NCBI RefSeq assembly: GCF_001905005.1
Contig: NZ_LWKZ01000012.1
Coordinates: forward strand, 487,061-551,060
Length of the DNA: 64,000 nt
Direction: 5' to 3'
Origin: Streptomyces sp. CB02923
GTDB lineage: Bacteria; Actinomycetota; Actinomycetes; Streptomycetales; Streptomycetaceae
Part shown: one piece after another, positions 51,204 to 60,588 of the stretch
How the letters are laid out: the number at the start of each line of letters is the position of its first letter
Position numbering within the stretch: position 1 is the stretch's first letter
Made by a program: the position numbers and the translations under genes
The notes under the pieces: model-generated
Database searches by the model: none
Seen by the model: only the letters and a program-made list of their open reading frames with translations
Told to the model about the DNA's origin: nothing

Positions 51204-52193
51204 TCACTTGGCGCCGAGCGCCTTCTGCAGCGCCGCGAGGTTGGACTCCATGACCTGGACGTAGTCCTTGCCCTGGGACTTTTCGGTGATCCCCTCGATG
51301 GGGTCGAGCACGTCGGTCTTCACGCCGAGGTCCTTGGCCAGGGTCTTGGCCATCGCGGGGCTGGTCAGGGTCTCGAAGAAGACGGTGTTGACGTGGTGGT
51401 CCTTCGCCAGCTTCTGCAGGTCCTTCATGCGGCTGCCGCTGACGTCGCTCGCCTCGGGGTCGATGCCGCTGATGGCTTCCTCGGTCAGGCCGTAGCGCTC
51501 GGCGAGGTAGCCGAAGGCGGCGTGGGTGGTGATGAAGGTGTCCGACTTCTTGTTCTTCAGCCCGGCCTCGAACTTCTTGTTCAGGTCGTTCAGCTTCTTG
51601 ACCAGGTCGTCGGTGTTACGGGCGTAGTCCGCCTGGTGCGCGGGGTCGGCCTCCGCGAGCGTCTTACCCACTCCCTTGGCGACCTGGGCGAACTTCACCG
51701 GGTCGAGCCAGATGTGCGGGTCGTTGCCGTCGGCCTCGTGGTCGTGGCCCTCGTGGCCGTGCTCGTCGTGGCCGGTGCCGTTGTCGCCGGTGGTGTGGTC
51801 GTGGCCGTCGACCTCGGCGCCGTGCTTCTTCAGCTGGGTCAGGGACGCCGCGTCGACGGTGTGCTTCACACCGGACTGCTGGACGGCCTTGTCGACGGCG
51901 GGCTGGACGCCCTTGAGGTAGAGGATCGCGTCGGATTCGCCGAGGGAGGCGATCTGCCGGGGGCTGAGCTCCAGGTCGTGCGGCTCGGTGCCGGGCTTGG
52001 TCAGGTCGGTGACCTGGACGTGGTCCTTGCCGATCTCCTTGGCGAGGAACTCCATCGGATAGAACGACGCCGTCACGTTCAGCTTGCCGTCACTCCTGCC
52101 CCCTCCGGAGTCGGAGCAGGCGGACAGCGCCAGCATGCCGAGGACGGAGGCTCCGGCTATGACGGCGGTGGGTATGTGACGTCGTACGTTCAT
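51204..52193 (-). CDS. znuA: Zinc ABC transporter substrate-binding lipoprotein ZnuA
   Basis: A 329-residue high-affinity zinc-binding lipoprotein. The signal ends in LSAC with lipid Cys26. The zinc site uses H from GTEPHDLELSP, ITTHAAFGY and the later DPEASDVSG region; a His/Asp-rich loop of about 30 residues (KKHGAEVDGHDH onward, including HGHEGHDH) is typical of ZnuA and may help capture zinc. ATG 52193 appears to be the transcript start as well: a TTGACA/GAAAAT promoter ends 7 nt before it. ATG 52202 and 52211 are in frame upstream but lie inside the promoter. Confidence 0.93.
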   Translation of the reverse strand: MNVRRHIPTAVIAGASVLGMLALSACSDSGGGRSDGKLNVTASFYPMEFLAKEIGKDHVQVTDLTKPGTEPHDLELSPRQIASLGESDAILYLKGVQPAVDKAVQQSGVKHTVDAASLTQLKKHGAEVDGHDHTTGDNGTGHDEHGHEGHDHEADGNDPHIWLDPVKFAQVAKGVGKTLAEADPAHQADYARNTDDLVKKLNDLNKKFEAGLKNKKSDTFITTHAAFGYLAERYGLTEEAISGIDPEASDVSGSRMKDLQKLAKDHHVNTVFFETLTSPAMAKTLAKDLGVKTDVLDPIEGITEKSQGKDYVQVMESNLAALQKALGAK

Positions 52194-52207
52194 GACACTC
52201 ATTTTCA
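52193..52207. promoter_or_regulatory. Zur box A
   Basis: TGACACTCATTTTCA is a 7-1-7 palindrome close to the Streptomyces Zur consensus TGAAAATNATTTTCA. It covers the -10 element and the znuA start codon, so binding would block initiation. Confidence 0.72.
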
Positions 52208-52230
52208 ACAAAAGTGGAAACGATTGTCAA
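52201..52230 (-). promoter_or_regulatory. Predicted leaderless znuA promoter
   Basis: TTGACA (52230-52225) and GAAAAT (52206-52201) are 18 nt apart on the minus strand. Only 7 nt follow before ATG 52193, so transcription would begin at the start codon; no ribosome site is seen. Confidence 0.65.
52215..52229. promoter_or_regulatory. Zur box B
   Basis: TGGAAACGATTGTCA, a weaker 7-1-7 palindrome, overlaps the -35 hexamer. Together with box A it brackets the promoter, 7 nt apart. It also lies 164 nt upstream of glyS. Confidence 0.6.
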
Positions 52231-52392
52231 CAAGGGGTCCTTCGGCGGGCGGCCGGGGAACCGATTTGATCCGGGGGGCAGGGCCGCCGGTAACCTGAGT
52301 TATTCGCCCGCGCGTATCCCGACCGCCGCCCCTCATCGAGGCGCAGGGCGCCGCCTTGTCCACCCGTTCGTCGTCGCAATGAAGAGAGCACC

Positions 52393-53775
<1,383 letters not shown>

Positions 53776-53800
53776 CGCCAGTCGGTTTTCAGCGCATCGG

Positions 53801-53950
53801 CCGGGCCGGGGAATCCCAGCCCGGCCGATGTGTGTGTGCCGGGGTCGGGAAAATCGAGCCCGGCCGATGTGTGTGTGCCGGGGTCGGGAAAATCAAGCCC
53901 GGCCGATGCGTGTGCGCCGAAGCCGGGAAAATCGAGCCCGGCCGGCGATT
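53801..53950. repeat. 39-nt tandem repeat after glyS
   Basis: Units at 53820-53858, 53859-53897 and 53898-53936 begin CCCGGCCGATG and contain GGGAAAATC; a partial copy before and another after end in CCGGCGATTGAGG. That last motif recurs between Streptomyces genes in my experience. No promoter or hairpin is clear. Confidence 0.85.
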
Positions 53951-53961
53951 GAGGCCGTCTT

Positions 53962-54369
53962 TCACCGGCCCGCCCGTGCGGCGAGCGCCACGCAGACCAT
54001 CGCCAGCGGCAGCTCCGCGCCGACCGCCATGGCCAGGGCGCCCACCAGCTCACTGCCCGGCCCGGCCGTCGCCACGTCGGCGCACGCGTCGGCGAGGAGC
54101 AGTACGGCGGCCGCCGCCGCGGCGCCCCGATGGCCGTGCCGCCCGTTCACCAGCCGGGTACCGGCGATCAGCAGGCACGCCGCCTCCACCGCGTCCAGCG
54201 CCACCCACGCCACCGCCTCCGCGGGCGGCAGGGTTCCCGCCAGGTAGCCCATCCACGGCAGCAGGGCCAGACCGGCGCCGGTCAGGACGCGGCCCGCCCA
54301 GGTGCGACGGCTCGCCGCCAGGGTGAACGGGCGGGTCCCATAGGGGGAGTTGAAGGCGACGAGTGCCAT
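53962..54369 (-). CDS. Small integral membrane protein, unknown
   Basis: A 135-residue protein with about four hydrophobic segments (VLTGAGLALLPWMGYLAGTL; AVAWVALDAVEAACLLIAG; AAAAAAVLLLADACADV; LVGALAMAVGAELPLAMVCV). I do not recognise a family. It is divergent from a sensor kinase, suggesting it may be controlled by that two-component system. ATG 54369 has GGAAGAGG upstream. Confidence 0.72.
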   Translation of the reverse strand: MALVAFNSPYGTRPFTLAASRRTWAGRVLTGAGLALLPWMGYLAGTLPPAEAVAWVALDAVEAACLLIAGTRLVNGRHGHRGAAAAAAVLLLADACADVATAGPGSELVGALAMAVGAELPLAMVCVALAARAGR

Positions 54370-54544
54370 GGGTGTGCCTCTTCCGGGCCTGGCCGGCCCG
54401 GCTTTCGGGCTCGCGTTCCACTCTTCCGGCGCGGGCGGCCGAAGTCGGTAGCGTCCGTTTCCGACTTGGGGTGGCACTGGTTGCACCCCTGGAGCGGGCA
54501 GTGGCTCCATGGCTGTCCGCCGGACCCCCGCATAGCGTTGGATC

Positions 54545-55756
54545 ATGAACATTCCGCCGCGGTTGCGCCGCACGCTCGTACGGCTGCGCCGCGACCTGCT
54601 CTTCGCGGCCGCCGGGCTGCCGCTGCACGGCATCATCGCGCCGCTGTTCCTGTGGGCGCTCACCCAACTGATCGGGACGCTGGACGGCAGCTCCTCCGCC
54701 GCGCCGATCGTCTTCTGGGCCCCCGCTTCCTTGCTCGTCATCGCCGCGTACGGCCTGACCGAGGCCCAGCGGTGGCGCTTCCGGGCGCTGTGCGGGATGG
54801 ACCTGCCAAGGTTGCGCTTCCGTGAGGCCAAACGGCAGTTCGCCTACAACTGGCTGATCGGCCCCCTCTTCGGGGTGCTCGAACTGCTCCTGCTCGCGCT
54901 GCTGGGCACGGCTCTGGCGGCGGCGACCAGCATGCTGTGGATCTGGACGCTCGGGGCGCAGTGGCGGCTGGACCACCGTGGTTACACCACTCCGCTCGGG
55001 TACGCCACGGTCGCCGGCCTGCTCGTGCTGGCCGCCGTGCCCGCCCTGGCCGGCGCCCTCGTACGGCTGGAGAACATCGTCGGCCGCGCCGTGCTCGGTG
55101 TCAGCCGGTCCGAGGAACTCCGGCAGCGGGTGGACGACCTGACCGTGAGCCGGGCCGGTGCCGTCGACGCCGCCGACGCCGAACGCCGCCGTATCGAACG
55201 CGATCTGCACGACGGCGCGCAGCAGCGGCTGGTCGCGCTCGCGCTGAACCTGGGGCTGGCCAAGGCCACGCTCAAGGACCTGCCGCCGGAGGCGCGGCAG
55301 GTCATCGAGGAGGCGCACCGCGAGGCCAAGGAGTCCATCGAGGAGCTGAACAGCCTGGTGCGCGGCCTGCATCCGGCCGTACTGGACGAACTCGGCCTGG
55401 ACGCCGCCCTGTCGGGCCTGGCGGCGCGGGCGCCGCTGCCGGTACGGCTGTGGACGGACCTGCCGGTGCGCGCCGCGCCCGCCGTCGAGGCGGTCGCCTA
55501 CTTCGTCGTCTCCGAGGCGCTCAACAACGTGGCCAAGCACGCCGAGGCGACCCGGGCCGACGTGACCGCGACCCGCCTGGGGGAGATACTTCGGGTGGTC
55601 GTCACCGACGACGGGGTGGGCGGCGCGGAACCGTCCCGGGGGAGCGGTCTGAAGGGGCTCGTCCAGCGCGTGCGCTCCGTGGACGGGGCGTTCCGGATGA
55701 GCAGCCCCGTCGGGGGCCCCACCACCATGACCGTGGAGTTGCCGTGCACGACCTGA
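54545..55756 (+). CDS. Sensor histidine kinase (HisKA_3 family)
   Basis: A 403-residue NarL-type sensor kinase. Four or more hydrophobic segments lie in residues 20-172; the phosphoacceptor motif ERDLHDGAQQRL has His222; the ATPase domain contains SEALNNVAKHAEAT (N box) and DDGVGG (G1 box) and GLKGLVQRV. It overlaps the response-regulator gene by 13 nt, so the pair is translated together. The signal is unknown; the divergent small membrane protein may be the target. Confidence 0.92.
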   Translation: MNIPPRLRRTLVRLRRDLLFAAAGLPLHGIIAPLFLWALTQLIGTLDGSSSAAPIVFWAPASLLVIAAYGLTEAQRWRFRALCGMDLPRLRFREAKRQFAYNWLIGPLFGVLELLLLALLGTALAAATSMLWIWTLGAQWRLDHRGYTTPLGYATVAGLLVLAAVPALAGALVRLENIVGRAVLGVSRSEELRQRVDDLTVSRAGAVDAADAERRRIERDLHDGAQQRLVALALNLGLAKATLKDLPPEARQVIEEAHREAKESIEELNSLVRGLHPAVLDELGLDAALSGLAARAPLPVRLWTDLPVRAAPAVEAVAYFVVSEALNNVAKHAEATRADVTATRLGEILRVVVTDDGVGGAEPSRGSGLKGLVQRVRSVDGAFRMSSPVGGPTTMTVELPCTT

Positions 55757-56409
55757 CGCCCGCCGTACGCCGCGCCGTGATCGCCGAGGACTCCGTCCTG
55801 CTGCGGGTCGGGCTGGTGAAGGTACTGGAGACGGCCGGTTTTGACGTGGTCGCCGAGGTCGGCGACGCCGAGGCCCTGGTGGCGGCGGTGGACGTGCACC
55901 GGCCGGACATCGCGGTGGTGGACGTACGGATGCCGCCCGGGTTCACGGACGAAGGGGTGCGCGCGGCGCTGGAGATCCGGGAGCGGTGGCCGCGTACGGC
56001 GGTGCTGATGCTGTCGCAGTACGTGGAGGAACGGTACGCCGCCAACCTGCTCGCCTCGAACACCAGCGGCATCGGCTATCTGCTCAAGCAGCGGGTCGCG
56101 GACGTCGAGGAGTTCATCGAGGCGCTGCGCCGGGTCGCCGACGGCGGGACCGCGCTGGACCCGCAGGTGGTGGCGCAGTTGCTGGTACGGCGCCGGAGCG
56201 ATCCGCTGGAGCGGCTGACCGAACGCGAACGGGAGGTCCTGGCCCTGATGGCCGAAGGCCGGTCGAACGCGGGCATCGCGGCGGCCCTGGTGGTGAGCGA
56301 GTCCGCGGTGGCGAAGCACATCAACAACATCCTGGCGAAGCTGGACCTGCCGAGGGCGGACGCGGATCATCGGCGGGTGCTGGCGGTGTTGCGGTTCTTG
56401 GGGGTGTGA
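55744..56409 (+). CDS. NarL/LuxR-type response regulator
   Basis: A 221-residue response regulator. The receiver domain has the phospho-acceptor Asp60 in AVVDVRMPP and acidic residues EDS near 15; the C-terminal LuxR helix-turn-helix reads LTEREREVLALMAEGRSNAG followed by SESAVAKHINNIL. The GTG start lies 13 nt inside the kinase gene. The last 43 nt overlap the convergent Uma2 gene. Confidence 0.93.
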   Translation: MHDLTPAVRRAVIAEDSVLLRVGLVKVLETAGFDVVAEVGDAEALVAAVDVHRPDIAVVDVRMPPGFTDEGVRAALEIRERWPRTAVLMLSQYVEERYAANLLASNTSGIGYLLKQRVADVEEFIEALRRVADGGTALDPQVVAQLLVRRRSDPLERLTEREREVLALMAEGRSNAGIAAALVVSESAVAKHINNILAKLDLPRADADHRRVLAVLRFLGV

Positions 56410-57002
56410 GGGGAGCGGCGCCGTCGGCGCCCGGACTCACGGGCGAAAAGCGCGGGCACCCGCAGCTCCTGGCCGAACCCGGCCGACTCCCGCTCGGTGT
56501 AGCCCTCCTCACCCGGCTCCCAGAACACGGTGCTCCGCTGCTCCTCCATGTCGACCAGCAGATACACCGGCACGCCGGCCTTCCCGTACGTCGCGAGCTT
56601 GTCCCCGTAGTCGTGGTGACGCGTCACCGGACAGGTCAGTTCGACGGCCAGCGAGAGATCCTGGCCATCGAGGTGGTACTCGTCCGTGCCGAACGCGCTC
56701 TCGGCGACGGCGTACATCTCCGGTTGCAGGGCGCGCTCCTGCTCCGGGAAGGTGAAGAGGCAGGGGGCGCCCATGAGGACGTGTCCGTCCGGAGCGAGTG
56801 GCGCCAGCTGCGATTCGATCGCCAGCATCGTGAGCAGGTAGTAGGGCGGCGGCCACGGCGACAGAACGATGCTGTCGGCGACGATCTCCGCCCGGTGGCC
56901 GGCGGGTACGTCGATGCTCAGGAGATCGCGAAGCGCTCTCCGGAACCAGGTCGGGTCGTGCGGAACGCGTTCGGCCGACTGTCGTTCGAGCATCAGTGTC
57001 AT
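56367..57002 (-). CDS. Uma2-family (DUF820) nuclease-like protein
   Basis: A 211-residue Uma2 protein. Conserved elements: VPAGHRAEIVADSIVLSP at the N-terminus, then LSLAVELTCPVTRHHDYGDK with the acidic core and lysine, and VPVYLLVDMEEQ. It is a single intact copy, in contrast to the duplicated one at 2492. The Arg-rich C-terminus overlaps the response-regulator 3' end by 43 nt, suggesting recent arrival. The function of these proteins is not established. Confidence 0.8.
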   Translation of the reverse strand: MTLMLERQSAERVPHDPTWFRRALRDLLSIDVPAGHRAEIVADSIVLSPWPPPYYLLTMLAIESQLAPLAPDGHVLMGAPCLFTFPEQERALQPEMYAVAESAFGTDEYHLDGQDLSLAVELTCPVTRHHDYGDKLATYGKAGVPVYLLVDMEEQRSTVFWEPGEEGYTERESAGFGQELRVPALFARESGRRRRRSPHTPKNRNTASTRR

Positions 57003-57077
57003 GACGCACCTTCCCCCGTTGAGTGATCAGGCTATTACTCAGCGTAGAGGCTGCCACTGACAACGGCGGCCGGTCCG

Positions 57078-57662
57078 TCAGCTCCGCAACCCCCGCAACA
57101 TCAACTCCACCACCGCCCCCAGCGCTTCCTCGATGCCCGGCTTCGACCACTCCGCCGCGTAGCACGGATCGTGGAAGCGGCCGGTCGCGTCGAAGACCGC
57201 GCGGGCCAGTGTCGCCGAGTCGCCCGGTGCGAACGCGCCCTGGTCGATGCCGTCCAGGATGATTGCCGCGAGCTGGCCGGTCAGGTCGGCGATGTGCTGT
57301 TCCACGACGCCGCCGCTCTCGCCGACCAGCGTCATGTAGGTCGCGAACAGTTCGGGGTCGTCGCCCGCCTTGTGCCGCTTCGCGATGAACAGGTCGTGTA
57401 CCCAGCGGCTCAGCCGCTCCGGCGCCGGGCCGTCCTCGGTGACGACGGCCCGCAGCTGCGAGCTCGCACGGTCCAGCCAGCGCTGCGTGACCGCCTCGCG
57501 CAGCGCCGCCTTCGTGCGGAAGTGCCGGTACACGCTGCCGTGGCTGACGCCCAGCGCGCGCGCCACGTCGACGACGGTGGCCTTGGCCGGGCCGTAACGG
57601 CGCAGCACGTCCTCGGTCGCTTCGAGGATGCGTTCGGGAGTCAGGGTCTCGGCTGGTGGCAT
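57078..57662 (-). CDS. TetR-family transcriptional repressor
   Basis: A 194-residue TetR regulator with an N-terminal helix-turn-helix (ATVVDVARALGVSHGSVYRHF) and a ligand-binding C-terminal domain (LFIAKRHKAGDDPELFATYM). It lies downstream of an aldo/keto reductase on the same strand; the perfect palindrome at 58883-58906 upstream of the reductase is a likely operator for both. ATG 57662 starts at the conserved N-terminus. Confidence 0.88.
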   Translation of the reverse strand: MPPAETLTPERILEATEDVLRRYGPAKATVVDVARALGVSHGSVYRHFRTKAALREAVTQRWLDRASSQLRAVVTEDGPAPERLSRWVHDLFIAKRHKAGDDPELFATYMTLVGESGGVVEQHIADLTGQLAAIILDGIDQGAFAPGDSATLARAVFDATGRFHDPCYAAEWSKPGIEEALGAVVELMLRGLRS

Positions 57663-57775
57663 GGCGGGCGTATGGGCCTTTCGGGTCGGGGGCGCCGGGT
57701 GCGGCGTCCTGGTGCGGACGCGGAGGCGTCCTTCCACGGACCGTACCCGTACGCTCCCCGACCGTGCCCCTAAGG

Positions 57776-58783
57776 TCAGCGCTCGCTGTCCAGAAGGGCC
57801 ATGTGCTCTTCCGGGTAGCGGCCGCCGGCCGCGGCGTCCGCGGGGACGGCGCGCTCGATGGCCGCGAGGTCCCCGGCGTCCAGCGTGACGTCCAGCGCGC
57901 CCAGCGCCTCCGTCAGCCGGTCCCGGCGGCGCGCGCCGATCAGCGGGACGATGTCCTCGCCCTGGGCGAGGGCCCAGGCGATGGCGATCTGGGCGACCGT
58001 GACGCCCTTCTTCTCGGCGATCACGCGCAGCGCGTCGGTCAGGTCGAGGTTGCGGTGCAGGTTGTCGCCCTGGAAGCGCGGGCTCGCCGCACGGAAGTCG
58101 CTCGCGTCCAGCTTGCGGTCGCGCGCGAAGTGGTCGCTGAGCAGGCCGCGGGAGAGCACGCCGTACGCGGTGATGCCGATGCCCAGTTCGCGCGCGGTGG
58201 GCAGGATCTTCTCCTCGATGCCGCGGGAGATGATCGCGTACTCGATCTGGAGGTCGGAGATCGGGGCGACGGCGGCGGCCCGGCGCAGCGTGTCCGCGCC
58301 GGCTTCGGACAGGCCGATGTGCCGTACGTGACCGGCCTCGACCAGCTCGGCGATGGCGCCGACCGTCTCCTCGACCGGCACGTCGGGGTCGACGCGGGCC
58401 AGCCGGTAGATGTCGATGTGGTCGGTGCCCAGGCGCTGGAGCGAGTACGCGGCGAAGCTCTTCACCGCGGCGGGCCGGCCGTCGAAGCCGATGAACTCGC
58501 CCTCGACGGTGCGCTGGGCACCGAACTTGACGCTGGTCAGAGCCTGTTCGCGGCGGGTCGCGGGGGCGCTGCGCAGCGCCTCGTTGATCAGCAGCTCGTT
58601 GTGGCCCATGCCGTAGAAGTCGCCGGTGTCCAGCAGGGTGACGCCGGCTTCGAGGGCCGCGTGGATGGTGGCGACGGACTCGGCGCGGTCGCCCGGGTCG
58701 CCGTACGAGGCGGACATGCCCATGCAGCCGAGGCCGATGGCTGAGGACTGCGGGCCTGTGGTGCCGAGGGTGCGGGTCTGCAC
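57776..58783 (-). CDS. Aldo/keto reductase
   Basis: A 335-residue AKR-family NADPH oxidoreductase. The catalytic tetrad is visible: Asp in LLDTGDFYG with the Tyr, Lys in LTSVKFGAQ, and His in HIDIYRL. NADPH-binding segments near the C-terminus (IPLIGARRRDRL-like sequence) are also present. GTG 58783 follows GAGGAG 7 nt upstream. The TetR gene 113 nt downstream probably represses it, as is usual for such pairs, in response to a carbonyl compound. Confidence 0.9.
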   Translation of the reverse strand: MQTRTLGTTGPQSSAIGLGCMGMSASYGDPGDRAESVATIHAALEAGVTLLDTGDFYGMGHNELLINEALRSAPATRREQALTSVKFGAQRTVEGEFIGFDGRPAAVKSFAAYSLQRLGTDHIDIYRLARVDPDVPVEETVGAIAELVEAGHVRHIGLSEAGADTLRRAAAVAPISDLQIEYAIISRGIEEKILPTARELGIGITAYGVLSRGLLSDHFARDRKLDASDFRAASPRFQGDNLHRNLDLTDALRVIAEKKGVTVAQIAIAWALAQGEDIVPLIGARRRDRLTEALGALDVTLDAGDLAAIERAVPADAAAGGRYPEEHMALLDSER

Positions 58784-58882
58784 GGGGTGCTCCTCAGGGG
58801 CGGAGGGGTGGGGTGGAGGGCCGCCGCACGTCGCGGTGGACGCGGACACGCGCGGCGGCGCCCCTCAACCATGACATGTGCG

Positions 58883-58906
58883 ATGACAGATTTCAATATC
58901 TGTCAT
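58883..58906. promoter_or_regulatory. Palindromic operator upstream of the aldo/keto reductase
   Basis: ATGACAGAT and ATCTGTCAT flank TTCAAT: a perfect 9-bp inverted repeat, 24 nt in all, typical of a TetR site. It lies about 100 nt upstream of the reductase start. Local AT content is much higher than the surroundings. Confidence 0.78.
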
Positions 58907-58941
58907 TCGATGCCCGTGCGGGCCCTGCCACGAACCTCCGC

Positions 58942-58994
58942 CCCGAGCCCATGCCCCGAGCCCCTGTCCCGGGTCGCTGTCCCGAACCCCTGCT
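58942..58994. repeat. 13-nt tandem repeats downstream of the DHA2 pump
   Basis: Four 13-nt units of CCCGAGCCCCTGT-like sequence occupy 58942-58954, 58955-58967, 58968-58980 and 58981-58993, with a further degenerate copy after. They follow the stop codon of the minus-strand pump gene. Confidence 0.75.
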
Positions 58995-59020
58995 CCGGAC
59001 CCGCGTCCTACGCCCCCGCC

Positions 59021-60487
59021 CTACCGCACCACCCGTGGCAGCCGGAACGTCAGCGCCACATTGAGCGCCACCGTCGCCACCTGCGCGAGAAGCGCGACGA
59101 TCAGGGCGTCCCGTACGCCCAGTGACGGCATCAGCGCGAGGAAGAGCGTGCCGAGCGTCGCGACGCCCAGCGCCAGACCGGCCTGCTGGGTGGTGACCAT
59201 CGCGCCGCTGCCCGCACCGGCCTGCGCCGCGGGCAGCTCGCTGAGGACGATCCGCAGCAGGATCGGCAGGACGAAGCCCTGGCCCACCCCGAGCAGCGCC
59301 ATGGCCGCCGCCATGGCGGGCGCGGACACGTCCGGCCACTGCGTACGGAAGACGAGCGCCAGCGCGAGCAGTCCGGCGCTCTGGATCAGCGATCCGGCCA
59401 GGACCACCCGCCGTCCGAAGCGGGCCACCAGCCGCGGTCCGGCCAGCGAGGCGAAGAAGAACGTCGCGCACAGCGGGGCCAGGGAGAGCCCGGCGGCCAG
59501 CGGCCCGTACCGCAGGCCGTCCTGGAGGGCGACGGCCACCACGAACATGAACCCGCCGAAGCCGATCGAGAACGGCAGGATCACGCTCAGGCCGCTGCTC
59601 ACGGAGCGCAGGCGCAGCAGGGACGGCGGTACGAGCGGGGTGCGGCCGTCCCGTTCGGCGCGCCGCTCCACGACGACGAACGCCGCGGCGGCGAACGGGA
59701 AGACGACCGGCAGCAGCCAGGACCACACCGGCCAGCCCGCCGCACGGCCCTCGGTCAGCGGCAGCAGCAGGCTGACCAGCGCGACGGCCAGCAGCACGGT
59801 GCCGGGCACGTCGACCCGGCTGGGGTGCGGCGAACGGGTTTCGGGCACGGTGCGCAGTGCGAGCAGCAGCGCCACGGCGGCGATCGGCACGTTCACCAGG
59901 AACACCGCGCGCCAGCCGGTCCCGGCCAGGTCGGCGGCGACCATCAGCCCGCCGAGCACCTGCCCGACGGCGCTGGCGACCCCGGCCGTACCGCCGTACA
60001 GGCTGAGCGCCTTGGCCCTGCGCGCTCCGCTCGTCGTGGCCTGGATGGTGGCCAGCACCTGCGGCAGCAGCAGCGCGGCCGCCGCGCCCTGGGCGACGCG
60101 CGCCACGACCAGCGTCCAGGCGTCCGGCGCCAGCCCGCAGGCGAGCGAGGTGAGCCCGAAGGCGGCCAGGCCCCACAGGTACAGCCGGCGCCGGCCGATC
60201 ATGTCGCCGAGCCGTCCGCCGACGACGAGGAGCACCGCGTACGCGACGCCGTAGCCCGCGACGACCATCTCCAGCAGGGCCGGGCCCGCGCGCAGGTCGC
60301 GGTCGATGGTCGGCAGCGCGACGTTGACGATGAAGAAGTCGATCATCGGCAGGGCGGCGCCGAGGAGCACGGTGACCAGGCCGAGCGAGGTCAGCGCGGG
60401 GTGAGTGGGGCGGGTGGGACCGGTGGGGGCGGACTCGGGGGCCCGCGTCGGGACGGTTCGTACGTCGCGTACGTCGGTATCGCTCAC
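59021..60487 (-). CDS. DHA2-type MFS drug efflux transporter
   Basis: A 488-residue, 14-helix DHA2 pump (PMIDFFIVNVALPTIDRDLR in helix 1; GGRLGDMIGRRRLYLWG in the first loop; GAAAALLLPQVLATIQATT in helix 5). GTG 60487 starts a Thr/Pro-rich tail. It is divergent from the MmyB-type regulator across 101 nt that contain the 60517-60544 palindrome, so it is probably controlled by it. Substrate unknown. Confidence 0.9.
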   Translation of the reverse strand: MSDTDVRDVRTVPTRAPESAPTGPTRPTHPALTSLGLVTVLLGAALPMIDFFIVNVALPTIDRDLRAGPALLEMVVAGYGVAYAVLLVVGGRLGDMIGRRRLYLWGLAAFGLTSLACGLAPDAWTLVVARVAQGAAAALLLPQVLATIQATTSGARRAKALSLYGGTAGVASAVGQVLGGLMVAADLAGTGWRAVFLVNVPIAAVALLLALRTVPETRSPHPSRVDVPGTVLLAVALVSLLLPLTEGRAAGWPVWSWLLPVVFPFAAAAFVVVERRAERDGRTPLVPPSLLRLRSVSSGLSVILPFSIGFGGFMFVVAVALQDGLRYGPLAAGLSLAPLCATFFFASLAGPRLVARFGRRVVLAGSLIQSAGLLALALVFRTQWPDVSAPAMAAAMALLGVGQGFVLPILLRIVLSELPAAQAGAGSGAMVTTQQAGLALGVATLGTLFLALMPSLGVRDALIVALLAQVATVALNVALTFRLPRVVR

Positions 60488-60516
60488 GAGGAAGACGATC
60501 GTCCGTCGCCCAGGGG

Positions 60517-60544
60517 GGTACCAGAGTCTCCTTATCCTGGTACC
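60517..60544. promoter_or_regulatory. Palindromic operator between DHA2 pump and MmyB-type regulator
   Basis: GGTACCAG (60517-60524) and CTGGTACC (60537-60544) form a perfect 8-bp inverted repeat across 12 nt. It is 29 nt upstream of the pump start and 44 nt upstream of the regulator start. Paired TACCAG/CTGGTA arms are what I would expect of a site bound by an MmyB-like dimer. Confidence 0.68.
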
Positions 60545-60588
60545 GGTGCTACCTGGCAACCCGCTGAGCACTCCGGCATCCTGGGATC

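Noticed and set aside
53820..53936. 39-nt repeats as a CRISPR array
   Set aside because: Direct head-to-tail repeats without spacers; no cas genes.
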